From assembly GCF_040581415.1 (NCBI RefSeq), contig NZ_CP114014.1, positions 434,001 through 498,000 on the forward strand: a stretch of DNA of 64,000 bases, written 5' to 3'. Position numbers and translations under genes: made by a program. The DNA comes from Paraconexibacter sp040581415 (lineage in GTDB: Bacteria; Actinomycetota; Thermoleophilia; Solirubrobacterales; Solirubrobacteraceae). The notes beneath the pieces are model-generated. The model was given only the letters and a program-made list of their open reading frames with translations, was not told the origin of the DNA and did not search any database. Shown here piece after piece: positions 32,559 to 40,731 of this stretch (position 1 is its first letter; every line of letters begins with the position of its first letter).

Positions 32559-32591
32559 ATGCCGCCCCGCCTGTCCGTGCCCGTCGCGTGA
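32559..32591 (+). CDS. Possible 10-residue leader peptide upstream of ABC ATPase
   Basis: ATG 32559 opens a frame MPPRLSVPVA ending in TGA 32589-32591, which overlaps the GTG start of the ABC ATPase by 4 nt. The -10 box just upstream would make this the first codon of a leaderless mRNA. Translation of the short frame would bring ribosomes to the ATPase start by coupling. This is a positional inference; no homologue is known to me. Confidence 0.4.
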   Translation: MPPRLSVPVA

Positions 32592-33505
32592 CCGCATCCA
32601 CGTCCGCGCCTGCCCTCGTCGTCGAGGACCTGACGAAGGTCTACAAGGGCCGCACCGTCGTCGACAAGCTCTCCTTCGAGGTCCTACCCGGCCGGGTCAC
32701 CGGCTTCGTCGGCCCGAACGGCGCCGGGAAGACGACGTCGCTGCTGATGATCCTCGGCCTGGCCGAGCCCGCCGGCGGGACCGCGCTGTTCGACGGCCGC
32801 CCGTACCGGCAGATCGAGCGGCCGCTGAACGCCGTCGGCGCCGTGCTCGAGATCGCCAAGGGTCACCCCGGCCGCAGCGGCCGTGACGAGCTGCGCTGCC
32901 AGGCCGCGACGCACGACATCCCGGACAGCCGCGTGGACGAGCTGCTCGACCTCGTCGGGCTCGCGGACGCCAAGGGCCGCCGCAGCGCGGAGTACTCGCT
33001 CGGCATGCGCCAGCGCCTCGCGCTGGCGGGGGCGATGCTCGGCGACCCGCCGATCCTGATCCTCGACGAGCCGCTGAACGGCCTGGACCCCCAGGGCATC
33101 CGCTGGATGCGCGCGTTCATGGCCGACCAGGCCGAGGCTGGCCGCGCGATCCTCGTCTCCAGCCATCAGCTGACCGAGCTGCAGCAGGTGGCCGCCGACA
33201 TGGTGGTCATCGACAAGGGCCGCATGATCGCCCAGGGCCCCATCACCGACCTGGTCTCGAAGTCCGAGACGGGCTCGTGGGCGCGCTGCACCGATCCCGA
33301 GGCCCTCGAGCGCGCGCTCGCCGACGCCGGGTTTGCCGTGTTGCGCCAGGACGGCGACGGCCTGCGCGTGACCGGCGCCAGCGGCGTGCAGATCGCGACC
33401 GTCGCCCTCGAGCATGGCCTGCTCGTCACGGAGCTGTACCCCCTGGTCGCCAACCTCGAGCAGACCTTCTTCGACCTCGTCGACGGCAAGGAGGGCCCGG
33501 CATGA
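32588..33505 (+). CDS. ABC transporter ATP-binding protein
   Basis: This is a 305-residue ATPase from GTG 32588. Walker A is GPNGAGKTT (about 42-50), the signature region is 'YSLGMRQRLALAGAML', Walker B is PILILDEP and the switch His is in LVSSHQLTEL. A C-terminal extension (about 215-305) is the regulatory tail seen in antibiotic or lantibiotic export ATPases of the CcmA/NodI type. It pairs with the permease whose ATG overlaps its stop (ATGA). The cargo is unknown. Confidence 0.94.
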   Translation: MTASTSAPALVVEDLTKVYKGRTVVDKLSFEVLPGRVTGFVGPNGAGKTTSLLMILGLAEPAGGTALFDGRPYRQIERPLNAVGAVLEIAKGHPGRSGRDELRCQAATHDIPDSRVDELLDLVGLADAKGRRSAEYSLGMRQRLALAGAMLGDPPILILDEPLNGLDPQGIRWMRAFMADQAEAGRAILVSSHQLTELQQVAADMVVIDKGRMIAQGPITDLVSKSETGSWARCTDPEALERALADAGFAVLRQDGDGLRVTGASGVQIATVALEHGLLVTELYPLVANLEQTFFDLVDGKEGPA

Positions 33506-34227
33506 TCCGCCTCATCCGCGTGGAGCTGCTGAAGCTCATCACGACGAAGCGCACGACCGGCATCTTCCTCGCCGTGAGCATGGGTCTCTGCCTGCTCATC
33601 TCGCTGCTGAACCTGCTCGCCAGCGACGACATCGACACGAGCCAGGACATCCTCGACGTGCTCGGCGGCGCCCAGGTCTCGGCGCTGTTCGTCGTCCTGA
33701 TCTTCGGCGCCGTGAACATGGGCGGCGAGGCCCGGCACGGCACGCAGGTCGCGACGTTCCTCGCCACGCCGGTGCGCTGGCGCGTCATCGTCGCCAAGTC
33801 GATCGCGCACGCGCTGGCCGGCGTCGCGGCGGGTGCGCTCAACGTCCTCGTCGGCCTCCTCTGCATCGCGCTGTTCGCCGACGCGCCGTGGCCGTCCGGC
33901 GGCGACCTGTGGCTGCAGATCCTGGGCGGCACGGTCGGCGGCGCGCTGATCGGCTCGTTCGGCGTCGCGATGGGCGCCGTCCTGCGCAACCAGGTCGCGG
34001 CGGTGGCCGGCACGCTCGTCTACCTGCTGGTCGTTGAGCCGCTCCTCGGCAGCTTCATCGACTTCTTCGCCGACTACGGCATCTTCGCGAGCCTCGGGAC
34101 CGTGGCCACGGCCGGCGGCAGCGACGGCATCGCCCAGGGCACGGGCGGGATCGTGCTCCTGGTGTGGATGTTGTCGCTGACCGCGCTCGGGGCGTACGTC
34201 GTCGAGAAGCGCGACATCCGCGGCTGA
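33502..34227 (+). CDS. ABC transporter permease (ABC-2 type)
   Basis: This is a 241-residue membrane protein with six hydrophobic helices, starting 'MIRLIRVELLKLITTKRTTGIFLAV', the usual ABC-2 cytoplasmic lead into helix 1. Helix 2 has 'SALFVVLIFGAVNMGGEARHGTQVATFLATPVRW', including the 'E.r.GT...fLatPv' pattern of multidrug/lantibiotic export permeases. Its start overlaps the ATPase stop by 4 nt. Together they form a two-subunit exporter. Confidence 0.92.
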   Translation: MIRLIRVELLKLITTKRTTGIFLAVSMGLCLLISLLNLLASDDIDTSQDILDVLGGAQVSALFVVLIFGAVNMGGEARHGTQVATFLATPVRWRVIVAKSIAHALAGVAAGALNVLVGLLCIALFADAPWPSGGDLWLQILGGTVGGALIGSFGVAMGAVLRNQVAAVAGTLVYLLVVEPLLGSFIDFFADYGIFASLGTVATAGGSDGIAQGTGGIVLLVWMLSLTALGAYVVEKRDIRG

Positions 34228-34237
34228 GGCCGGGCCG

Positions 34238-34270
34238 CCGCCCGTCTGCGTCATCTGACGCGGCGGGCGG
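34238..34270 (+). terminator. Terminator hairpin after ABC permease
   Basis: CCGCCCG pairs with CGGGCGG and, inside, GCGTCA with TGACGC around a 2-nt loop. It starts 11 nt after the permease stop. Confidence 0.65.
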
Positions 34271-34341
34271 GAAATCCGCGTCCGGGCTGCGGCCGGGCCG
34301 TTACCGTCGTGAACGGGACACGGCCACGGGAGGCGGGGCGG

Positions 34342-36561
34342 ATGGGGGCAGGCATGCTGGTGCGGGTACGACTCGGCGCTGCGGCACTGCTGGTGCTGAC
34401 GGGGCTCACGCTCGCGCTCGGCGGGACGCAGGCCGCGTACGCCGATCCCCCGGTTCCGACCGATCAGCTGGCGGCCGAGGTCAACGCGTACCGCACCGCC
34501 CGCGGCATCCCGGCGATGGCGGTCGACGCGCGCCTGTCGGCGTCGTGCGCCGCGCACGTCGAGTACCTGCTCGCGAACGGCGGGCTGGCCAAGCTCGAGG
34601 ACCCGCACACCGAGCTCCCCGGAAGGCCCGGCTACTCCGACCTGGGGAAGGAGGCGGCCGGCGACTCGATCCTCGGGTACTCGCTCATGAACGGCGGCCG
34701 GCCGTTCTTCCGTGCTCCGGGGCACCTGTACTTCTTCCTGCACCCGCTCGCCGTCCGGGTGGGCGTCGCCGAGCGCACCGACGTCGTGAACGGCGAGCGC
34801 ATCACCCAGTCGTGCATGCGGTCGGCGTTCGCGGATGCCGCCGGGCAGCGTCCCGTCGCGGCTGCGCCGCGGATGTACAGCGTGCCGCGCGACGGGGCGA
34901 CCGGCGTCGACGTCGCCCTGAGCGCGGCTGAGGGCCCGACGATCCCCGCCTTCGAGGCGGGCCTGACGCCGAACCCCACCGGCCCCTACCGCGCCGGCGA
35001 GCACGTCCTGCTGTGGCACGACGACGTCGACGGCAAGGACCTCGGGTCGATCTGCCGCAGCGCGATGCTGGGCCCGGGCGGCCAGCCGATCCAGGCGCCC
35101 GCGAGCCGCGCGATCATCGTCCCGGCCAAGCCGCTGCTCGCCGGGGCGACGTACACAGCGCTCGCCACCATGAGCACCGCGCGCGAGTGCGGTGCCGTCC
35201 AACGGACCGCGGCGACGTCCTTCACGACGGCGCCGCGGCTGCCGGCGACCGCCGACGCGTACGTGAGGTTCGGCGAGCCATACGCGAAGGACGGCAAGAC
35301 CTTCGCGGACTCCGAGGTGGCGGAGGAGATCAAGCTCGTCCGTGGCGAGCTGATCGGCCGCTACCTGCCGGGCGGGTTCCAGTTCGACCTCAGCGGCAAC
35401 TGGGAGTACCCGACCAGCTGGGAGCTCAGCAACACGCAGCCGGGGGAGACGTTCTCCGCGCGCTACACGAGCAGGCGCATCGAGCTCGGCGAAGGGTGCT
35501 ACGGCGCGGCGCTGATCGTCGGGTCGTGGACCCGGTCGCAGGACGGGAAGTCCTACGTCCGCAACGCGCCGACGTTCGAGGCGCTCGGTGATGCGGACTG
35601 CAGCGCGGCGCCGGTGGCCGGGCCGCCCGCGCCCGCGTCCGGTGCCCCCGGCCAGATGGTCCGCATCGACGGCGCGGGCCTGGCCAAGGCGACCGCGGTG
35701 AGCTTCGGCGGCGTTGATGCGACGGCCTGGACGCGCGACGGCGAGGCGCTCCTGGTCAGCGTCCCGAGCGGGGCGCGCACCGGGCCGGTGATCGTCACCG
35801 CGCCGACGGGGACGGCGACCGCGACCGCGACGTTCACCATCACTGAGGATCGGACCCCGCCCGATACCCGCGTGGACCTCGCGCCGCCGGCCGCGACGTC
35901 CGCACCCACCGCGTCGATCGCGTTCGCCGCGAGCGAGGCCGGGTCGAGGTTCACCTGCCGCACCGACGGCCGGTGGCCAGAGCCGTGCACGTCGCCGCTC
36001 CGTCTCGAGGGCTTGGCGGACGGCCCGCACAAGCTGCTGGTCTGCGCCGTCGACGCCGCGGGCAACTCGGACCTGTCGCCCGCCACCGCGGTTTGGTCGC
36101 AGGGGGGCGGTACGCCCCCGGCCGCGTCATTGTCGGACACATGCTTCCCGGGCTTCGACGCGCCTCCGAAGCCGCGACCCGATCCTTGCGCGGCGGGGTC
36201 GCCCTGCGACACGCCGCCGCGGACGCCTGCCGCCGGGGTCCTCAAGGTCGGGACCGCGGTGCTGCGCCGGGCCACCGGGCAGTTGGGCCTCGGGACGCTG
36301 ACGGTGCCGGCCCTCTCGAAGGTGCGGATCGAGGCCACCCTGACCGCGGGCGGACGCCGGACCGTGATCCGGCCGGTGACCGTCACCGTCGTGGCCCGGC
36401 GCGCGAAGGCGCTCAGGCTGACCGTCCCGAAGGCGGCCCGCGCGCGCTTCAAGCGCGTGCGTCAGGTCAGCGTCAGGCTGTCGCTCCGGATCGCGCCGGC
36501 CAAGAAGGGCAGCAAGGTCACGCGGGTCACGCGGACGTTCAAGGTCCGCGTCGCGCGGTAG
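34342..36561 (+). CDS. Secreted CAP-domain protein with IPT/TIG and Ig-like modules
   Basis: This is a 739-residue protein from ATG 34342; GGGAGG lies at 34328-34333, and GTG 34309 and ATG 34354 are alternatives. After a signal peptide, a CAP/SCP-like domain (about 40-160) is recognised by 'LAAEVNAYRTARGIPAMAVDARLSASCAAHVEYL'. An Ig-like domain follows, then a 'GAPGQMVRIDGAGLAKATAVSFGG' IPT/TIG domain (about 425-515). A Cys-bearing module 'SRFTCRTDG...CAVDAAGNSD' and a basic beta-tail ending TFKVRVAR close it. It is likely a cell-surface binding protein. Its 3' end overlaps the convergent lysR gene by 23 nt. Confidence 0.78.
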   Translation: MGAGMLVRVRLGAAALLVLTGLTLALGGTQAAYADPPVPTDQLAAEVNAYRTARGIPAMAVDARLSASCAAHVEYLLANGGLAKLEDPHTELPGRPGYSDLGKEAAGDSILGYSLMNGGRPFFRAPGHLYFFLHPLAVRVGVAERTDVVNGERITQSCMRSAFADAAGQRPVAAAPRMYSVPRDGATGVDVALSAAEGPTIPAFEAGLTPNPTGPYRAGEHVLLWHDDVDGKDLGSICRSAMLGPGGQPIQAPASRAIIVPAKPLLAGATYTALATMSTARECGAVQRTAATSFTTAPRLPATADAYVRFGEPYAKDGKTFADSEVAEEIKLVRGELIGRYLPGGFQFDLSGNWEYPTSWELSNTQPGETFSARYTSRRIELGEGCYGAALIVGSWTRSQDGKSYVRNAPTFEALGDADCSAAPVAGPPAPASGAPGQMVRIDGAGLAKATAVSFGGVDATAWTRDGEALLVSVPSGARTGPVIVTAPTGTATATATFTITEDRTPPDTRVDLAPPAATSAPTASIAFAASEAGSRFTCRTDGRWPEPCTSPLRLEGLADGPHKLLVCAVDAAGNSDLSPATAVWSQGGGTPPAASLSDTCFPGFDAPPKPRPDPCAAGSPCDTPPRTPAAGVLKVGTAVLRRATGQLGLGTLTVPALSKVRIEATLTAGGRRTVIRPVTVTVVARRAKALRLTVPKAARARFKRVRQVSVRLSLRIAPAKKGSKVTRVTRTFKVRVAR

Positions 36562-37489
36562 CGGCCCGACCGGGGCTCCCGGCGGCCGCGTGCGCTGCGG
36601 TGACCAGCGCCTCGCGCACCGCGACGAGCGCCGGACGGTGCGCCCCGGTCCGGCGCGTGAGCGCCTGCACGTCGCGGCGGATCGCGCCCTCGGCGGGGGT
36701 GCGGGCGACGACCGAGGTGTCGTTCCCGGTCCGGATCAGGTCCGGCAGCAGCGTGATCGCCCCGATCGTGCGCACCAGCTCCAGCAGCACGAGCAGGTCG
36801 TTGGTCGTGTGGCGGACCGTCGGCTCGAAGCCGCCCAGCGCCCGGCAGGTGCCGAGGACCATGGCGTGGTGGGCGGTGCCCGGCTGCGCGGCGCACCACG
36901 TCTCACCTGCGAAGGCCGCCAGCGACGGGCGCCGGCGGGTGCGGGCGAGCGGGTGGCCCGCCGGGAGGATCAGCCGGACCTCCTCGCGCAGGAGGGTCTC
37001 GCGGTGCAGGTCGGCGTGGCGCTCACGCGGCAGGCCGTCGTACTCGTCCTGGATCAGGACGTCGAGGCGGCCGCGCCGGAGCCCCGGCAGCGCCTCCTCC
37101 ACCTCGGCCTCGACCAGCTCCACGTGGACGTCGGGATGCGCGCGCCCGACCGCCGCCGACGCCGGGATCACCACCTGCAGCATCGCCGTCTGGAACCCCG
37201 CGATGCGGATCGTGCCCGCGACGGTGTGCGCGGCGCGCTGCAGGTCGGCCTCCGCCTCCTCTGCCGCCGCGAGCAGAATGCCCGCGTGCCGTGCGAGCAG
37301 CCGGCCGGCGTCGGTGAGGCGGACGCCCCGTCCGGCTTTCGCCAGCAGCCGCGCGCCGGCCTCGCGCTCGAGGACCGCCAGCTGCTGCGAGACCGCGGAC
37401 GGCGTGTACCCGAGGGCGGCCGCCGTCCCCGCGACCGTCCCGACGGCCTCCAGTTCGCGCAGCATCCGAAGGCGTCCGAGGTCGAGCAT
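36539..37489 (-). CDS. LysR family transcriptional regulator
   Basis: This is a 316-residue regulator with an N-terminal winged helix (LGRLRMLRELEAVGTVAGTAAALGYTPSAVSQQLAVLEREAG) and a LysR substrate-binding domain (about 90-295). It is divergent from an EamA transporter with 55 nt between starts, the usual position of a LysR-controlled partner. The arrangement of LysR with a DMT exporter suggests control of metabolite efflux; the inducer is unknown. The C-terminal end is Ala/Arg-rich and overlaps the previous gene tail to tail. Confidence 0.92.
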   Translation of the reverse strand: MLDLGRLRMLRELEAVGTVAGTAAALGYTPSAVSQQLAVLEREAGARLLAKAGRGVRLTDAGRLLARHAGILLAAAEEAEADLQRAAHTVAGTIRIAGFQTAMLQVVIPASAAVGRAHPDVHVELVEAEVEEALPGLRRGRLDVLIQDEYDGLPRERHADLHRETLLREEVRLILPAGHPLARTRRRPSLAAFAGETWCAAQPGTAHHAMVLGTCRALGGFEPTVRHTTNDLLVLLELVRTIGAITLLPDLIRTGNDTSVVARTPAEGAIRRDVQALTRRTGAHRPALVAVREALVTAAHAAAGSPGRAATARRGP

Positions 37490-37544
37490 CGTGAAGCAAA
37501 GCTACTGAGTGATCGGTGCGAACGGGCGCTGGACGTGAACAGTC

Positions 37545-38507
37545 ATGGCTGCGAACGTGGGGCCGGTGAAGGGCGTCCTCCTCTGCCTGTTGTCCGCCGT
37601 CGGGTACGCGACCCTCGGGGTGTTCGGCAAGCTCTGCTACGACGCGGACGTCGGCGTCCTGACGCTCCTGACCATCCGGTTCGGGCTCGCGGCCGCCGGG
37701 TTCGCGGTCCTGACCCGGGCGGTCGAACGCCGATCTCCGCCGCGGGCTCCGCTCGGTCGCCACGTGGTCCTGACGGCGCTCGGGATGGGCGCGCTCGGCT
37801 TCTCGGTGCAGTCCGGGCTGTACTTCGGGGCGCTCGGCCACATCGATCTGTCGCTGTTGTCGCTGCTGCTCTACACCTACCCGGCCTTCGTGACGATCGC
37901 CGCCGTCGCGCTCGGCCGCGAGGTCGTCACCCGCCGCCGCGTGATCGCCCTCACCGCCGCGTCCGCCGGGGTCGCGCTCGTGCTGATCGGCGCCGGGGGG
38001 TCGGACGCAGACGCGATCGGCGTCGCGATGGCCGTCGGCGCGGCGCTCGTCTACACGACGTACATCCTGATCGCGGACGGCGTGATCGACGACGCGCCGC
38101 CGCTGCCGTTCAGCACGCTGATCATGACCGGGGCCTTCGCGACGCTGCTCGTCGCAGCGCTCGTCAGCGGGGAGCTCGACTTCGGCTTCGCACCCGAGGC
38201 ATGGGGGTGGCTGGCCGCGATGGCGGTCTGCTCGACCATCGTTCCCGTCCTCGCCTTCTTCGCGGGCCTGCGGCACGTGGGCCCGTCGAACGCGTCGATC
38301 CTGTCGACGTGCGAGCCGCCCGTCACGGTGCTGCTGGCGCTGCTCGTCTTCGGCGAGCGCCTCGGTCCGGTCCAGCTGGCCGGGGGCGCGCTGGTGGTCT
38401 CCGCCGTCGTCCTCCTGCAGGCGGCGGTCCGGCGCGAAACGGCTGCACCGGCGCCGGTTCCGGCGCCGGCCGCCGCCGACCGCGTCCCGCACCTGATTCC
38501 TGGATAG
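37545..38507 (+). CDS. EamA/DMT superfamily transporter
   Basis: This is a 320-residue protein of ten transmembrane helices in two EamA repeats. The first begins 'GVLLCLLSAVGYATLGVFGKLCYDADVGVLTLLTIRF', the second 'GVAMAVGAALVYTTYILIADGVI'. 'LRHVGPSNASILSTCEPPVTVLLALLVFGERL' is the conserved helix 9-10 block with the Glu-Pro motif. It probably exports amino acids or other small metabolites, under control of the divergent LysR protein. The stop codon TAG is part of the -10 box of the following gene. Confidence 0.92.
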   Translation: MAANVGPVKGVLLCLLSAVGYATLGVFGKLCYDADVGVLTLLTIRFGLAAAGFAVLTRAVERRSPPRAPLGRHVVLTALGMGALGFSVQSGLYFGALGHIDLSLLSLLLYTYPAFVTIAAVALGREVVTRRRVIALTAASAGVALVLIGAGGSDADAIGVAMAVGAALVYTTYILIADGVIDDAPPLPFSTLIMTGAFATLLVAALVSGELDFGFAPEAWGWLAAMAVCSTIVPVLAFFAGLRHVGPSNASILSTCEPPVTVLLALLVFGERLGPVQLAGGALVVSAVVLLQAAVRRETAAPAPVPAPAAADRVPHLIPG

Positions 38508-38510
38508 GCT
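38505..38510 (+). promoter_or_regulatory. -10 box TAGGCT overlapping transporter stop codon
   Basis: It ends 7 nt before ATG 38518 and uses the TAG stop of the EamA gene as its first three bases, so the next gene can be transcribed from its own leaderless promoter. Confidence 0.45.
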
Positions 38511-38517
38511 CGCCCGC

Positions 38518-38967
38518 ATGGGAAATCTCGGAGGTGTGGCGTCGGCTGAGGTCGACGCGCCGATCGATGTGATCTACGCGCTGCTGGAGGACGTCGCGAT
38601 CGCCCCGGAGTGGCAGTCGGGGCTGCTCGAGATGACGGTCCTCAAGCGCGACGCGCAGGGCCGTCCGCTGCGCTGCAAGACCTCGAGCGACGCGAAGGTC
38701 CGCGTGATCAGCACCGAGGTCGAGTTCAGCTACGAGCCCGGGACGGCCGTGCGCTGGAAGCAGGTCAAGGGTGACCTCAAGAGCCTCGTCGGCGCGTGGG
38801 AGCTGCAGGACCTCGGCGGCGGGCGGACCAAGGTGACCTACCGCCTCAACGGCGACCCGGGCCGCGTGCTCGGGATGATGGTCCGCGGTCCGGTCGAGGG
38901 CCGGATCCGCGAGAAGATGGTCGACGTACGGCCGGGCGAGGTCGTCGCCCGGCTCGCCGCCGGCTGA
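38518..38967 (+). CDS. SRPBCC / polyketide-cyclase-like protein
   Basis: This is a 149-residue protein with the START/SRPBCC pattern: 'ASAEVDAPIDVIYALLEDVAIAPEWQSGLLEMTVLKRD', then antiparallel strands 'KVRVISTEVEFSYEPGTAVRWKQVKG' and 'WELQDLGGGRTKVTYRLNGD'. These form a hydrophobic pocket for a lipid or aromatic ligand. No specific ligand is known. It converges on the VOC gene with one base between the stops. Confidence 0.85.
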   Translation: MGNLGGVASAEVDAPIDVIYALLEDVAIAPEWQSGLLEMTVLKRDAQGRPLRCKTSSDAKVRVISTEVEFSYEPGTAVRWKQVKGDLKSLVGAWELQDLGGGRTKVTYRLNGDPGRVLGMMVRGPVEGRIREKMVDVRPGEVVARLAAG

Positions 38968-38968
38968 A

Positions 38969-39367
38969 CTATGCGGCCGCGTCCGGCGGCGTCATCCACT
39001 GCACGAGCTGCAGGACGACGCCGTTCGGGTCGGTCACCTGGAAGTAGCGCTCCCCCCAGGGCTCCGTCTCGATCGGGGTCGTGATCGACACGCCCTCGGC
39101 CTGAAGCCGCGCGTACTCCTCGTCGATCGCGTCGACCACGAACGCGACCAGCAGGCCGTCGGCATCGTGGCCGGCGAGGGCAGCGGGCTTGAAGCTCGCG
39201 AGCCCCGTGCGCAGGTAGGCGATGTTGAACCCGGCGTCCGGGCGCCCGACGGCCACGAAGCCGTCGGCGGACATCTCCTCGACGAAGCCGAAGTGATCCT
39301 GGATGAAACGGGCGGAGGCCGCGGGGTCGCGGACGTTCAGGGACAGGGCGGAGGCGGTGATCTTCAA
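38969..39367 (-). CDS. VOC family (glyoxalase/bleomycin resistance-like) protein, TTG start
   Basis: This is a 132-residue protein with the VOC fold: 'SLNVRDPAASARFIQDHFGF' and 'GERYFQVTDPNGVVLQLVQW'. The best start is TTG 39367, with AGGAG 5 nt upstream on the minus strand; no ATG or GTG lies near the domain start. The C-terminal Gln replaces the common metal-binding Glu, so metal binding is uncertain. It is divergent from a TetR gene with an operator-like palindrome between them and is probably its target. Confidence 0.82.
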   Translation of the reverse strand: MKITASALSLNVRDPAASARFIQDHFGFVEEMSADGFVAVGRPDAGFNIAYLRTGLASFKPAALAGHDADGLLVAFVVDAIDEEYARLQAEGVSITTPIETEPWGERYFQVTDPNGVVLQLVQWMTPPDAAA

Positions 39368-39402
39368 GAGGGCTCCTGACGGTTTCGATCGAGCGTTACT
39401 CC

Positions 39403-39413
39403 GTACACTGTAC
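39403..39413. promoter_or_regulatory. Operator-like palindrome between VOC and TetR genes
   Basis: GTACACTGTAC is a perfect inverted repeat of 5 bp around one base. It lies 6 nt before the tetR ATG and 35 nt before the VOC start, where a TetR dimer could repress both genes. Confidence 0.5.
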
Positions 39414-39419
39414 AAAGAT

Positions 39420-40247
39420 ATGCCGTGCGACGATTTCGAGGTGAGCCACGACAGCACCGGCACCGCGCCGGCGGACCGCACGCTGGCGTTGCTGTGGGCC
39501 GACGCCGAGGGCGCCCCCGACGCCGCGGCCACCACCGCGCCGGCCCCGCGGCGCCGCGGTCCGCAGCCTCGCCAGAGCGTCCCCGCGATCGTCGATGCCG
39601 CCATCACGCTCGCCGACGCCGACGGCCTCGCGGACCTGACCATGAGGCGGCTGGCGGTGAGCGTCGGCGTCGCGCCGATGACGCTCTACACCTACATCCC
39701 GGGCAAGGCCGAGCTGCTGGACCTGATGCTCGACACGGTGTACCGGCGGATGGAGCGCCCCCCATGGTCTGCCGGCGCGGGCTGGCGCGAGCGCCTGGCC
39801 CTGGTCGCGGCGGCGAACCGCACGCTGCTGGCGGCGCACCCGTGGGCGATCGGCCTGGGCACGACCCGCCCCCCGCTCGGTCCGGGGGTGATGGCGAAGT
39901 ACGAGCACGAGCTGGCGGCGCTCGACGACGCGGGCCTCGACGACGTCGCGCGGGACGCGGCGCTGACGTTCCTGCTCGGGTTCGTGACGGCAGCGGCCCG
40001 CGCGGCGGTCGATGCCGCCGCTGCGGTCGCGGGCTCGGGGGTCGACGACGCCACGTGGTGGGCGGCGAACGGCCCGCTCCTGGCGCGCGTGCTGGACGCC
40101 GAGCGCTACCCGCTCGCGGTGCGGGTGGGGGCGGCGGCGGGGGCCGCCCAGGGCTCGGCGGCCGATCCGGCGGCGGGCTACGCCTTCGGCCTCGAGCGGG
40201 TGCTGGACGGGCTGCAAGCGCTGATCGAGCGGTCGCCGGCGGGGTGA
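39420..40247 (+). CDS. TetR family transcriptional regulator
   Basis: This is a 275-residue regulator. After a 55-residue extension rich in Ala/Pro, the HTH domain reads 'VPAIVDAAITLADADGLADLTMRRLAVSVGVAPMTLYTYIPGKAELLDLM'. The C-terminal half matches the TetR_C (tetracycline-repressor-like) group with 'HPWAIGLGTTRPPLGPGVMAKYEHELAALDDAGL'. It likely senses a hydrophobic small molecule and controls the divergent VOC protein. The N-terminal extension is longer than usual for the family. Confidence 0.92.
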   Translation: MPCDDFEVSHDSTGTAPADRTLALLWADAEGAPDAAATTAPAPRRRGPQPRQSVPAIVDAAITLADADGLADLTMRRLAVSVGVAPMTLYTYIPGKAELLDLMLDTVYRRMERPPWSAGAGWRERLALVAAANRTLLAAHPWAIGLGTTRPPLGPGVMAKYEHELAALDDAGLDDVARDAALTFLLGFVTAAARAAVDAAAAVAGSGVDDATWWAANGPLLARVLDAERYPLAVRVGAAAGAAQGSAADPAAGYAFGLERVLDGLQALIERSPAG

Positions 40248-40266
40248 GCGCTGCCGCCGTGCCTGC

Positions 40267-40379
40267 GCCGGGGCTGGTGGTCGGGGGTCGGTGGCGCTGA
40301 CGCTGCGGGCCTGGTGGTGGGGGGTTGGTGGCGCTGGCGACCGTGGGCCTGGTGGTGGGGGGTCGGTGGCGCTGACGCC
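40267..40379. repeat. Tandem 37-38-nt repeat, three units (copy B)
   Basis: On the minus strand the units share GGCGTCAGCGCCACC followed by a C-rich stretch and CCACCAGG, matching the units at 7857-7967 in inverted orientation. Confidence 0.75.
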
Positions 40380-40502
40380 GGGGGCCGGGCTGGTCGTGGT
40401 GGCTTTGGGAACTGCGGGCCGTTGACGGCGGTGGGCGCTGGGAGGCTGCGGGGGCTCGAGTGCGGGGCGTGCGGCGGGCGGCTGGCAGGGCGGGCGGGGC
40501 AA

Positions 40503-40622
40503 GTGGTGGATCGCACGGCTCCCGGCCGGGTGGGATGCCACTGGCTGCTGCCGGGCGGGACTCGTGGTGGATCGCACGGTCCCCAGGCGGGTGGTACGCC
40601 ATCTGCCGCCGCCGCCCCGGCG
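40503..40622. repeat. Two 61-nt direct repeats
   Basis: GTGGTGGATCGCACGG starts at 40503 and again at 40564, followed in both by a C-rich stretch, GGGTGG and a GCCA(C/T)CTG-like block. Confidence 0.65.
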
Positions 40623-40635
40623 GCCTGGCACGCTC

Positions 40636-40670
40636 GGAGGATTCGGCGGGCCTGACCCGCGGGAGCCTCC
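40636..40670. repeat. Hairpin repeat B1
   Basis: GGAGGATTCGGCGGG pairs with CCCGCGGGAGCCTCC at 13 of 15 positions. The left arm equals the reverse complement of the right arm of A1. Confidence 0.7.
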
Positions 40671-40696
40671 ACGCAGGCGGGCCGGACTAGACGCTC

Positions 40697-40731
40697 GGAG
40701 GATTCGGCGGGTCAGGCCCACCAGACCCGCC
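40697..40731. repeat. Hairpin repeat B2
   Basis: It has the same GGAGGATTCGGCGGG arm as B1. Here GGCGGGTC (40706-40713) pairs perfectly with GACCCGCC (40724-40731). Confidence 0.7.

Noticed and set aside
32495..32587. Earlier start for the ABC ATPase
   Set aside because: It would lie within the alpha/beta hydrolase gene and ignores the -10 box; the added residues are Arg/Pro-rich.
40267..40379. CRISPR array, because of regularly spaced 37-38-nt repeats
   Set aside because: Units abut directly with no unique spacers, only three copies are present, and no cas gene is in the window.
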